Shown here one piece after another: positions 8,816-16,813 of a stretch of DNA of 64,000 nucleotides. How positions within the stretch are numbered: position 1 is the stretch's first letter; each line of letters starts with the position of its first letter. A program made the translations under genes and the position numbers. Source of the DNA: Bacillota bacterium (lineage in GTDB: Bacteria > Bacillota > Clostridia > Acetivibrionales > DSM-1351); assembly GCA_023409265.1 (NCBI GenBank), contig JAEYHZ010000031.1:124001-188000 (forward strand), written 5' to 3'. The notes beneath the pieces were generated by a model. The model did not search any database. It had not been told where the DNA came from and saw only the letters and a list, made by a program, of their open reading frames with translations.

Positions 8816-9559
8816 GTGGCTGAAATCAATAAATCAAAACCTGCAATTGTTATAGGTACAATAATTGGAAAGGTAGTGACTGTTGTCGGTTGGATATGGA
8901 GTTGCTTCTGGGGACTTATGATTATTATGAGTTTTTCAACAGATGATCTTCTGAATGATACAACGTTTAGAGTTACATCATTAATATTTTTTCTGTCAGG
9001 TGTATTATTAATTGTTTTGGGAAAACAAAAGACAAATCTGATTAAATTATATAGAAAATACGTTGCTCAATTATCAGTTGACGAAAGTCATTCGATATCT
9101 AATTTGGCAGCATCGACAGGACAATCAGTTGATTTTGTAAGAAAAAAATTAAATAAAATGATTGAAGAAAAGTACTTCGTTAATGCTTATATTGATGAAG
9201 CAAATGGGTGCATAGTTTTATCAAATCAAGGGGATTCAAATCATTCTAATCAAACTGTTCATACCGAACGTACTGAACATTCAGTAAAGACAGTTAAAAC
9301 AAACAATATGAATAAAACTGTAAAGATAAGCCAGACTATAACTGGTGATTCAGCAGAATTTGAATCTGCATTTGCAGAATTTGAATCCGCATTTGCCGAC
9401 TTTGATTCTGCATTTGCTGAATTGGATGGTTCCCATAAAACTGAAACCGTAAAACCGGAAATGAAAGCTGTCAGATGCAAAGGCTGTGGTGCAACAAACA
9501 AGGTTCTTACTGGTTCAGTTGCTGAATGTGAATTCTGCGGGTCCTACCTGCAAGCCTAA
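8816..9559 (+). CDS. two-TM protein with winged-helix-like region, heptad repeat and zinc ribbon
   Basis: GTG start directly behind the previous gene. Two hydrophobic segments occupy about residues 14-70. A winged-helix-like stretch follows (about 82-135; SISNLAASTGQSVDFVRKKL then a 'wing' EEKYFVNAYIDEANGCIVL). Next come a Ser/Thr/His-rich linker and four imperfect heptads of the type EFESAFA (about 179-207), then a C-terminal zinc ribbon (CKGCG...CEFCG). The zinc ribbon echoes those of the SPFH protein two genes upstream. Function unknown; likely the third component of the same membrane assembly. Confidence 0.6.
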   Translation: MAEINKSKPAIVIGTIIGKVVTVVGWIWSCFWGLMIIMSFSTDDLLNDTTFRVTSLIFFLSGVLLIVLGKQKTNLIKLYRKYVAQLSVDESHSISNLAASTGQSVDFVRKKLNKMIEEKYFVNAYIDEANGCIVLSNQGDSNHSNQTVHTERTEHSVKTVKTNNMNKTVKISQTITGDSAEFESAFAEFESAFADFDSAFAELDGSHKTETVKPEMKAVRCKGCGATNKVLTGSVAECEFCGSYLQA

Positions 9560-9584
9560 TTGATATTAACCTTTAAATTAATAT

Positions 9585-9619
9585 AAAAAACAGCCGGAAA
9601 AGATTCCGGCTGTTTTTTT
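9585..9619 (+). terminator. terminator closing the SPFH operon
   Basis: The stem is the same ACAGCCGGAA/TTCCGGCTGT hairpin as at 6371-6404, followed by seven T. Confidence 0.9.
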
Positions 9620-9715
9620 GTGATAAATCCGGTTATTTTTACCACATGGTATAAATAAATTCAAACTTAACAAACATAATGTTATGAGTTTTTAATTGAA
9701 AGGGGTTAGCGTCAA

Positions 9716-10018
9716 TTGTCAAAGCATTATCAACTAATTGAATCATTAAATGAAAAAATTGATGATTTATCATTAAAAATGGAAAAGCTAAAGTTTGTTG
9801 ATTACGTTTATTTTTTGGAACATCCAAGAAAAATGCTTTGGGCTAACTTTATAAACGGGGTGGCAAGGGGCTTTGGCATAGCAATCGGCTTTACTCTTTT
9901 AGGTGCTATAGCTATTTATATTTTGAACAAAATAGTTCAGTACAATCTTCCATACATTGGTGAATTTATAAGTGAAATAGTTAAAATTGTTCAAAGCAGT
10001 ATGCGGAACGTCAGATAG
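9716..10018 (+). CDS. DUF5665 small membrane protein
   Basis: A 100-residue protein: a short polar N-terminal coiled coil (LIESLNEKIDDLSLKMEKL), the motif FLEHPRKMLWANFINGVARGFG typical of DUF5665, then one hydrophobic segment (IAIGFTLLGAIAIYILNKI) and an amphipathic end. The start is a TTG with AGGGG about 9 nt upstream; no ATG fits. Function unknown. It is located before a DksA-type protein with a 60-bp gap and may share its transcript. Confidence 0.75.
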   Translation: MSKHYQLIESLNEKIDDLSLKMEKLKFVDYVYFLEHPRKMLWANFINGVARGFGIAIGFTLLGAIAIYILNKIVQYNLPYIGEFISEIVKIVQSSMRNVR

Positions 10019-10079
10019 GTAAATATTAAATAAATAAAGAACTAATATTTCGTCTTTTCTGGATAACGGAGGTAGCTTG

Positions 10080-10712
10080 ATGGAAAAATATAAATTGGAC
10101 CGATTGAAAGAGAAACTTAAAAAGCAGGAAAAGGACATGATTGAGACCTTAAGGACAATGCATAGAAATGGGGATGCCGATATGAGTGAGCATTATCCCA
10201 CAGAGTTGTCAAGTTATGACAATCACCCGGCTGATTCAGGTACTCAATTATATGATCTTGAAATGAATATGGCACTAAAGGTTCATGAACAGACAAAGCT
10301 GAATGATATTCAGAAGGCATTAAACAAATTTGAAAATGGAACGTACGGAAGTTGCGAACACTGTCATAAAGACATAGAAATTGACAGACTGGAAGCCAAG
10401 CCCAGCGCAGGTTTATGCTATGAATGTGAAATGAAGCTTGAGTCAAAGGAAAGAAATACGGCAGATCAGCAGTATGGTGAAATATTTGATTCACCCTTCG
10501 GAAGAAAATATCTCAACAGGCAGGAGGATGACGAATTTGAGGGGATGGATCAGTTAAATGACGTATTAAAATATGGTTCCTCTGATTCCCCGCAGGATAT
10601 GGGTGGGTACGCTGATTTTGAAGAATATTATACAAATGAGCTGGATAGTCAGGGAATTGTAGAAGAAATTGATAAAATATCAAATCAGCAATATAAGGAC
10701 CAATTGCCTTAA
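10080..10712 (+). CDS. TraR/DksA-type zinc finger protein, YteA-like
   Basis: A 210-residue protein with an N-terminal coiled coil (KLDRLKEKLKKQEKDMIETL), the region SELSSYDNHPADSGTQLYDLEM that typifies the YteA branch, and a C4 zinc finger (CEHC...CYEC, about residues 92-116). DksA relatives bind RNA polymerase in the secondary channel. Firmicute YteA-type proteins are poorly understood and often sporulation-linked. I chose the ATG at 10080, 7 nt after GGAGG, over the adjoining TTG. An acidic, low-complexity C-terminal third is unassigned. Confidence 0.8.
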   Translation: MEKYKLDRLKEKLKKQEKDMIETLRTMHRNGDADMSEHYPTELSSYDNHPADSGTQLYDLEMNMALKVHEQTKLNDIQKALNKFENGTYGSCEHCHKDIEIDRLEAKPSAGLCYECEMKLESKERNTADQQYGEIFDSPFGRKYLNRQEDDEFEGMDQLNDVLKYGSSDSPQDMGGYADFEEYYTNELDSQGIVEEIDKISNQQYKDQLP

Positions 10713-10740
10713 ACTTCTTAAGCTATATATAAAAACATAA

Positions 10741-10791
10741 AAAATCTCCTCACTTGTATGGTAATTTGATCATACCGGGAGGGGATTTTTT
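10741..10791 (+). terminator. rho-independent terminator after the yteA-like gene
   Basis: A long hairpin: AAAATCTCCTC pairs with the GGGAGGGGATTTT side, and GTATGGT pairs with ATCATAC inside it. It ends in a T-run. Confidence 0.9.
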
Positions 10792-11218
10792 CAATTATAT
10801 ATTATTAATTGCCAAAATTGAAACATAAATGCCAATAATAACCAATTGTTTTATATTTAATAACAAATATAATTAGATTAAACAGTAAATTATTGGAAAT
10901 AACCATTTGCCAAGAAATTTTAAACTGAATAAAGTCTATAAACATCAACAGATGTTCATATTTTACATTATCTTATTAAACAATTTATTAAATATCATTT
11001 TTTCCTCTTTCGGTTACCTTTTAACTATGTCAATAAAAAAATACCTTAATCGGTCAGACTAACTTTGTAAAGTAGTACGAATTTGTTATTCTGGAAAGGG
11101 GTGAGTTTTCATTTTATAAGAAATACAACCGATTCGAATTACTTCTTCAAGGTTACTCTTACCGGGATTATGGTACTGTTCCTATAAGAAAACTGTTAGT
11201 TGAGAGGAGTAATAAACC
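10792..11218. other. long AT-rich region upstream of the chitinase gene
   Basis: No coding sequence. It is very AT-rich to about 11030, then more mixed. The stretch 11040-11218 may be a long 5' untranslated leader because promoter-like sequence (TTTGTAAA then TATTCT) occurs near 11065-11090. I see no recognised riboswitch. GAGAGGAG at about 11203 is the ribosome binding site for the chitinase. Confidence 0.4.
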
Positions 11219-13180
11219 ATGAAAAAAGTAAAAAAACAAGTATTAGGTTTGCTACTGGTATTGGCCATGTTATTTTCCATGCTACCGGTAGCTGCCGCAG
11301 AAACATCAGCTGCATCTTCAAAGAATATTATTGTATATTTTCCTAACTGGGGAATTTATAATGCAGCTCACCGGTCCATGACGGTCGGTATGATCCCATG
11401 GAACAAAGTTACAGTTATTAATCATGCGTTTTTTGAAGTTGATTCAAGTTTTAAACTGGCTTCAATTGATACTTTTGCTGATTTTGATAAATCAATGGAG
11501 CATTCCGAAGGCTGGGAGGCAAATCAGCTAAGAGGACATTTTGGAGAATACAAATACTACAAATCTCAGTATCCGGATGTAAAAGTTATGATATCGGTCG
11601 GAGGATGGACAAGAGGGCAGAATTTCCATGCGATGGCTTTAAATGCCAATTCAAGAGCAACCTTTATTCAAAGTATAATTGATTTTTTGAAGAAGTATCC
11701 ATTTATTGACGGTATGGATTTAGACTGGGAATATCCCGGAATAAACAGGTCAGCGGACCCTAACGATCAATACGACAAAGGTTGTCCAGGTGGACCGGAA
11801 GATAAGCAGAATTTCACAGCATTACTGAAAGAAATACGTCAGGCGTATAACAATAACGGTTTATCCAATAAGCTTCTTACCATAGCCGCTCCAAGTGGTT
11901 ACGATAAGCTTGAACTTCAGGAACCGGATAAATATGCTCAATACCTTGACTGGTTGAATGTAATGACTTACGATATGCACGGGGCATGGGAAAATACCAC
12001 AAACCATCATTCTCCTCTTTATGCAAATCCTAATGACCCATCAGGAACTTCGCCTGTTGATATTAAAAACAGATATAATTCTGATTCTGCAATGAAAACC
12101 TTAAGGGACACTTACAACATTCCTGCAAGCAAGCTTAACGCAGGCTCACCTTTTTATTCAAGAGGATGGAAGGGTGTAAGCGGAGGAACCAACGGCATGT
12201 ATGGAACCGCTACAGGAGCTGCCACTGGTACATGGGATAATCCGCAATCCCCCGGAGGACAATATCCATATTTTACACTGAAAACAATGGAAAATCAAAA
12301 TGGATATGTTAAGTATAGAGATGATACATATGCAAAAACGCCATGGCTTTATAATGCTTCATCTGGAATTGTTCTGAGTTATGAAGATGCTGCTTCTCTG
12401 ACTGCAAGGTGTGATTACATCAACAGCAATGGCTATGGCGGTCTTATAATTTGGGAGATTTCAGGGGATACCGAGAATTTTGAGCTCACTAATGTAGCTT
12501 ACAATAAGCTTATTGGAGCACCTGTTCCGTCTGTTGCAACTCCGAGTATAAGTCCTGCTTCAGGAAATTATGGCTCTCCCCAGACAGTGTCCATCAATTG
12601 TGCTACAACAGGAGCAACCATAAGATACACCCTGGATGGAACAGAACCAACAGCCAATTCGCAGGCATATTCCACTCCGATCAGTATAGCGGCTACAACA
12701 ACAGTAAAGGCGAAGGCATTCAAATCAGGTATGTCCGATTCCTCAACAGCAACAGCTGTCCTAACTTTTGGCAGTACGGGTGAAACTGTTGCAGCACCCA
12801 TATTCAGCCCTGTTTCAGGAACATACACAGCAGCACAAAGTGTAACAATTTCCTGTAGTACGGCCGGAGCTGACATACGGTACACTCTGGACGGGACAGA
12901 ACCAACTTCATCCTCGTCACAATACACAGGAGCAATTAGTGTCACTTCCACTACAACTATTAAAGCTAAAGCCTTTAAATCAGGTATGAATGATTCTGCA
13001 ACTATTTCTGCTGCTTATACTATAAATATTTCAGGTCCCGGCCCCTGGGCAGCAAATACTGCATACAAGATAGGAGATCTGGTTACCTACAACGGAAAAA
13101 TATACAAATGCATACAGGCACATACGTCATTAACAGGCTGGGAACCTGCAAATGTACCAGCTCTTTGGACAGCACAATAA
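11219..13180 (+). CDS. secreted GH18 chitinase with two CHB_HEX_C-like modules and CBM5/12
   Basis: A 653-residue secreted enzyme. A signal peptide occupies about 1-27 (KKVKK then a hydrophobic core, cleavage near AAA). The GH18 barrel covers about 35-435, with the SxGG strand (MISVGGW, about 124-130) and the catalytic DGMDLDWE motif at 164-171 (acid/base Glu171). Two chitobiase C-terminal-like beta modules follow (about 440-520 and 525-600; each with RYTLDGTEPT). The C-terminus is a CBM5/12 chitin-binding module (about 604-653; WAANTAYKIGDLVTYNGKIY and GWEPANVPALW). It hydrolyses chitin outside the cell. No dockerin is visible, so it is probably a free enzyme rather than cellulosomal. Confidence 0.95.
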   Translation: MKKVKKQVLGLLLVLAMLFSMLPVAAAETSAASSKNIIVYFPNWGIYNAAHRSMTVGMIPWNKVTVINHAFFEVDSSFKLASIDTFADFDKSMEHSEGWEANQLRGHFGEYKYYKSQYPDVKVMISVGGWTRGQNFHAMALNANSRATFIQSIIDFLKKYPFIDGMDLDWEYPGINRSADPNDQYDKGCPGGPEDKQNFTALLKEIRQAYNNNGLSNKLLTIAAPSGYDKLELQEPDKYAQYLDWLNVMTYDMHGAWENTTNHHSPLYANPNDPSGTSPVDIKNRYNSDSAMKTLRDTYNIPASKLNAGSPFYSRGWKGVSGGTNGMYGTATGAATGTWDNPQSPGGQYPYFTLKTMENQNGYVKYRDDTYAKTPWLYNASSGIVLSYEDAASLTARCDYINSNGYGGLIIWEISGDTENFELTNVAYNKLIGAPVPSVATPSISPASGNYGSPQTVSINCATTGATIRYTLDGTEPTANSQAYSTPISIAATTTVKAKAFKSGMSDSSTATAVLTFGSTGETVAAPIFSPVSGTYTAAQSVTISCSTAGADIRYTLDGTEPTSSSSQYTGAISVTSTTTIKAKAFKSGMNDSATISAAYTINISGPGPWAANTAYKIGDLVTYNGKIYKCIQAHTSLTGWEPANVPALWTAQ

Positions 13181-13242
13181 TTACTAATTTAAAATTTGGC
13201 GGGATGCATTAACCGGTCCCGCCATAATTAAGGAGGAAAATC

Positions 13243-14901
13243 ATGCAAAACAGATTGAAATTCTTCAAAACACTGTGCTTAATGTTATCTGTAATAATGC
13301 TGCTGATTGCATTTTCATACTCATTGGTTAGTGCCGCATATCCTGGATGGGAAGCTTGGACAGCTTACAAAACAGGAGACATAGTGTCATATCAGGGAAA
13401 TAATTACATTTGTGTCCAGGGCCACACTGCACTCCCAGGCTGGGAACCGCCTTTAGTTCAGGCATTATGGACAATATACGGCGGAGGTGAAATCGAAAAA
13501 GTTGCGACACCAGTATTCAGTCCCTCCGGCGGATCATATACAGCAGAACAGAATGTCAATATAATCAGCAGTACAACCGGTTCTACAATACACTATACTC
13601 TTGATGGAACCGAACCCACAGAAGCTTCAACAGTTTATACCACTACTATAAAGATTTCCGGGACTACTACAATTAAGGCCAGGGCTTTTAAAGCAGGAAT
13701 GAATGGCTCAGATACCGCTTCTGCCACATACACCATTAATTCATCAAATACGACAGCAGTACCTGCCTTCAGCCCTGTTGGCGGAACTTACTATGCTTCA
13801 CAAAGTGTTCAGCTGACATGTTCAACAAACGGAGCTGTCATCAGATATACAACTGACGGAAGCGTACCGAATTCTTCTTCACCGATATATTCAGGAGCAA
13901 TTTCAGTAGCTGCAACTACAACAATCAAGGCTTATGCATCTGCAGCAGGCATGGCTGATTCAGCGGTTACAAGTGCTACATACAACATTCTGCCAAATCA
14001 GACAAACCTTCCTGCCCACATATTAACAGGGTATTGGCAGAACTTCGACAACGGGGCTAAATGTCTTAAAATCGCTGATGTTCCGGATAGTTATAATATC
14101 ATTGCAGTAGCATTCGCCGACGCAGCTGCAAATCCGGGAGCTGTGACATTTACGTTGGATTCAAGTTTGTCTTCCAAATTGGGAGGCTACACAGAACAGC
14201 AATTCATTCAGGATATAGCTGCAGTCAAAGCACGTGGTCAAAAAGTCATTATTTCGGTCGGTGGAGAAAGGGGGTCAGTAAGCGTAGCAAGTGATACTGC
14301 TGCTACAAACTTTGCAGATAGTGTATATTCATTAATGACCAAATACGGTTTTGATGGTGTAGATATTGACCTGGAAAATGGAATCAATCCTACATACATG
14401 ACTTCTGCCTTACGGAAGTTATCCGCAAAAGCTGGCTCAAACCTAATAATTACCATGGCTCCTCAGACAATTGACATGCAGTCAACCAGTGCAGGTTATT
14501 TTCAGGTAGCACTGAATATTAAAGATATCCTGACTGTAGTAAATACACAGTACTACAACTCTGGAACAATGCTGGGGCAGGACGGCAAGGTATATGGACA
14601 GGGTTCGGTTGATTTTCTCACTGCACTGGCGGCTATACAGCTGGAAAACGGATTGCGGCCAGATCAGGTTGGTCTGGGATTGCCAGCTTCCCGCCTGGGT
14701 GCAGGCAGTGGTTATGTTGACCCAAGTGTTGTGAATTCTGCTCTGGATTGTCTTGCTGCAGGTACCAATGGCGGTACTTATAAGCCTCCACGAACATATC
14801 CTGCAATTCGTGGTGCAATGACCTGGTCGATTAACTGGGATGCCTCAAATAATTATAATTTTGCTAATACGGTAAGCCCAAAGCTTAAGTCACTTCCGTA
14901 A
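13243..14901 (+). CDS. secreted GH18 enzyme with N-terminal CBM5/12 and two CHB_HEX_C-like modules
   Basis: A 552-residue enzyme. A signal peptide covers about 1-31. A CBM5/12 module is at about 33-78 (WEAWTAYKTGDIVSYQGNNY), two chitobiase C-terminal-like modules at about 88-165 and 172-250, and the GH18 catalytic domain at about 258-552, with SVGGERG (338-344) and DGVDIDLE (371-378; catalytic Glu378). The module order mirrors that of the preceding chitinase. It probably acts with it on chitin, with a different cleavage mode (ChiD-like or exo-acting); that is an inference. It is 62 bp downstream of the first gene with a GGAGG ribosome binding site, so one operon is likely. Confidence 0.95.
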   Translation: MQNRLKFFKTLCLMLSVIMLLIAFSYSLVSAAYPGWEAWTAYKTGDIVSYQGNNYICVQGHTALPGWEPPLVQALWTIYGGGEIEKVATPVFSPSGGSYTAEQNVNIISSTTGSTIHYTLDGTEPTEASTVYTTTIKISGTTTIKARAFKAGMNGSDTASATYTINSSNTTAVPAFSPVGGTYYASQSVQLTCSTNGAVIRYTTDGSVPNSSSPIYSGAISVAATTTIKAYASAAGMADSAVTSATYNILPNQTNLPAHILTGYWQNFDNGAKCLKIADVPDSYNIIAVAFADAAANPGAVTFTLDSSLSSKLGGYTEQQFIQDIAAVKARGQKVIISVGGERGSVSVASDTAATNFADSVYSLMTKYGFDGVDIDLENGINPTYMTSALRKLSAKAGSNLIITMAPQTIDMQSTSAGYFQVALNIKDILTVVNTQYYNSGTMLGQDGKVYGQGSVDFLTALAAIQLENGLRPDQVGLGLPASRLGAGSGYVDPSVVNSALDCLAAGTNGGTYKPPRTYPAIRGAMTWSINWDASNNYNFANTVSPKLKSLP

Positions 14902-14921
14902 ATAGATAAAAAATTTTGTCT

Positions 14922-14962
14922 TAAAATGCAGGGCTAAGAGTTCTTAGCCCTGCATTTTAAAA
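14922..14962 (+). terminator. terminator after the chitinase pair
   Basis: AAAATGCAGGGCTAAGA pairs with the TCTTAGCCCTGCATTTT side; a weak T-rich tail is part of the stem. It may work in both directions. Confidence 0.85.
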
Positions 14963-15048
14963 TATGTATTCTCTTTCATATGTGTTAACCTTTAACTGGA
15001 ACCTCTTTACTGTTATAATTGTAATAGAATTTTAGGAAAGAGGTACAT

Positions 15049-15864
15049 ATGGCAGATTATAGCAAATACTTAATAATTAGTGATTTGGATGGAACATTGA
15101 TTAATTCACGACAATTCATTTCCGATAAAAATCTGAATGCAATAAAATATTTCACAGATCAGGGCGGAAGCTTTGCAATTGCAACAGGAAGGGCCATACA
15201 AAATATAAGACCTTATATAAAAAATCTTGAATTAAATGGACCTTGTATTCTTTATAACGGAGCAGCAGTTTATGATTTCAGTCACGAAAAACTGCTACAG
15301 GCGGAATTCCTGGAAAAGTATATGCTGGTTGATTACATCAATTACTGCTTGAACACATATGAACAAATGGCAGTTGAGATATTTACGCCAGAAGGAATGT
15401 ACATAGTATCTCCCGAACAAAATATCGATCCCTATGTAGAACGTGAAAATATGTCGTATTCAAGGGCAGATTTAAAAGAGGTATTGGAACATGATTTGTT
15501 GAAATTAATGCTGTATGATAAACATGACACTTTAAAAGAGGCTCGAAAGGCATTTGCCAACTTCAGCCTGGCAGACAAATTTGATAATGTCTTCTCACAT
15601 GAATTTTATTTTGAAGTATTAAAGAAAGGTGTTTCAAAAGGTTCAGCATTACAAGGACTGAGGCAGCATAAAGAGTACAGGGACAAAAACATTGTTTGTG
15701 TGGGTGACTATGATAATGATATAGAAATGATAAGGTATGCCGATCTGGGACTGGCAGTTGAAAACGCAAGGGCATGTGTGAAACAGGCAGCTGATAGAGT
15801 AACAGTAAGTAATGACAAGGATGCTTTATATGAAATAATTTATAATATCATTCCGGATTTATGA
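15049..15864 (+). CDS. Cof-type HAD phosphatase
   Basis: A 271-residue HAD-superfamily IIB hydrolase. The nucleophile motif I is ISDLDGTLINS (about residues 9-19). Motif II is IATGRA, motif III the Lys in VLKKGVSKGSALQGL, and motif IV GDYDNDIEMI. The size and the insertion between motifs II and III place it in the Cof/YidA group, which dephosphorylates sugar phosphates, FMN or similar metabolites. The substrate cannot be read from the sequence. It is monocistronic: promoter-like TTTACT...TATAAT lies just upstream (about 14998-15020). Confidence 0.85.
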   Translation: MADYSKYLIISDLDGTLINSRQFISDKNLNAIKYFTDQGGSFAIATGRAIQNIRPYIKNLELNGPCILYNGAAVYDFSHEKLLQAEFLEKYMLVDYINYCLNTYEQMAVEIFTPEGMYIVSPEQNIDPYVERENMSYSRADLKEVLEHDLLKLMLYDKHDTLKEARKAFANFSLADKFDNVFSHEFYFEVLKKGVSKGSALQGLRQHKEYRDKNIVCVGDYDNDIEMIRYADLGLAVENARACVKQAADRVTVSNDKDALYEIIYNIIPDL

Positions 15865-16315
15865 GGATTGCTAAAATAGGAGAAATAATCAGAAAATGAG
15901 TTGCATGACTTGAGCCTGAATCTTGTTCCCCTGGCGGTTTTTGCTATCTAAGCAAACAGGATTGGGTGATTTATGACTCTCATGAGCATTATATTACTTT
16001 GGCATAGAGATAGTCCAGATGCTATCAAGGGACTTTGTAATGGTGCAAGAATTGATGGCAAGTTATTTTGTGATGAATGTTTACCATCAGACCATCGGTG
16101 GGCTTTCTGATAAAACTTGTAACTGTACTATTCGAGAAAATATATTTGGTGTAATCAAAAAGTGCTGAAAGTGAGTTTTGAGTCCAATTAAATATAATTG
16201 AATTCAATTAAAAATGGTGCTAATATAGAAAATATAATCAAGAAAGTCAAATTCATGATTGAATTGACAATATTATGTTCTGTTAATTATAACTACGATA
16301 CTGGTGAGTTTTAAT
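15865..16315. other. gene-poor region upstream of tRNA-Thr
   Basis: No convincing gene. A 45-codon frame at 15973-16110 has no recognisable ribosome binding site or family. The end of the region carries a good promoter for the tRNA (TTGACA at 16264-16269, TATAAC at 16288-16293, 18-bp spacer). Confidence 0.5.
16264..16293 (+). promoter_or_regulatory. promoter of tRNA-Thr
   Basis: TTGACA and TATAAC are separated by 18 bp, and the predicted start lies about 15 bp before the tRNA. Confidence 0.7.
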
Positions 16316-16391
16316 GCTGGAATAGCACAGTTGGCAGTGCAGCTGATTCGTAATCAGCAGGTCGAGGGTTCAAGTCCCTTTTCCAGCTCCA
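16316..16391 (+). tRNA. tRNA-Thr (anticodon CGT)
   Basis: It folds as a complete cloverleaf. The acceptor stem is GCTGGAA/TTCCAGC. The D-arm contains AGTTGGCAGT. The anticodon stem GCTGA/TCAGC holds loop TTCGTAA, whose central CGT reads ACG codons. The T-arm loop contains GGTTCAAGTCC. The discriminator base is T and CCA is encoded (16389-16391). The 3' end of this gene is repeated 206 bp downstream. Confidence 0.95.
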
Positions 16392-16570
16392 GAGAATAAA
16401 TGCTTATGAAATAAGCATTTATTTTTTTACAAAAAAACAGGGAGTTGAACCCGAGAGGGCTGCGAGCGTAAAGAAAAAGTGCTGAACGCACTTTTTTAGC
16501 TTGCAGTAGGAGCCCGGCACCTGAGAAAGCGAAGGTGGGCGACGTCACAGTATTTGAAGCGGAGCTGAGA
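16371..16570 (+). repeat. tRNA-3'-end repeat, unit 1
   Basis: A 200-bp unit that begins inside the tRNA T-arm (CAAGTCCCTTTTCCAGCTCC), runs through a terminator-like hairpin (AATAAATGCTTAT/ATAAGCATTTATT followed by T), then a near-copy of the T-arm in antisense. After that comes a GC-rich, highly self-complementary stretch: GGGCT..AGCCC enclosing CTGCGAGC..GCTTGCAG enclosing AAAAAGTGC..GCACTTTTT, then CACCT..AGGTG. It is much more GC-rich than its surroundings. Confidence 0.9.
16395..16432 (+). terminator. terminator after tRNA-Thr (repeat unit 1)
   Basis: AATAAATGCTTAT pairs with ATAAGCATTTATT, followed by a T-run. The same hairpin recurs in repeat unit 2 at about 16602-16638. Confidence 0.85.
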
Positions 16571-16576
16571 ATACTA

Positions 16577-16776
16577 CAAGTCCCTTTTCCAGCTCCAGAG
16601 AATAAATGCTTATGAAATAAGCATTTATTTTTTTATAAAAAAACAGGGACTTGAACCCGAGAGGGCTGCGAGCGTAAAGAAAAAGTGCTGAACGCACTTT
16701 TTTAGCTTGCAGTAGGAGCCCGGCACCTGAGAAAGCGAAGGTGGGCGACGTCACAGTATTTGAAGCGGAGCTGAGA
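16577..16776 (+). repeat. tRNA-3'-end repeat, unit 2
   Basis: Second copy of the 200-bp unit at a period of 206 bp (6 bp between units), differing at only a few positions. It starts with the last ~21 nt of tRNA-Thr including CCA but has no tRNA 5' part. Its antisense T-arm segment is an exact complement (GGGACTTGAACCC), whereas unit 1 has one mismatch there. Confidence 0.9.
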
Positions 16777-16813
16777 TATTATGAATATAATTGAAAGCAA
16801 GCTAAAGGCTTAA

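Noticed and set aside
15973..16110. A 45-codon open frame (MTLMSIILLWHRDSPDAIKGL...) upstream of tRNA-Thr
   Set aside because: No ribosome binding site, no recognised family and no neighbour relation; length is within chance for this composition.
16354..16754. Two similar minus-strand open frames across the tRNA repeats
   Set aside because: They read the antisense of tRNA-Thr and its repeat units; their similarity comes from the DNA duplication, not from protein selection.
16371..16776. Integrative element with attachment sites at tRNA-Thr
   Set aside because: The repeats are adjacent, with 6 bp between them, and no integrase, excisionase or cargo is present, so tandem duplication explains them better; an excised element cannot be ruled out.
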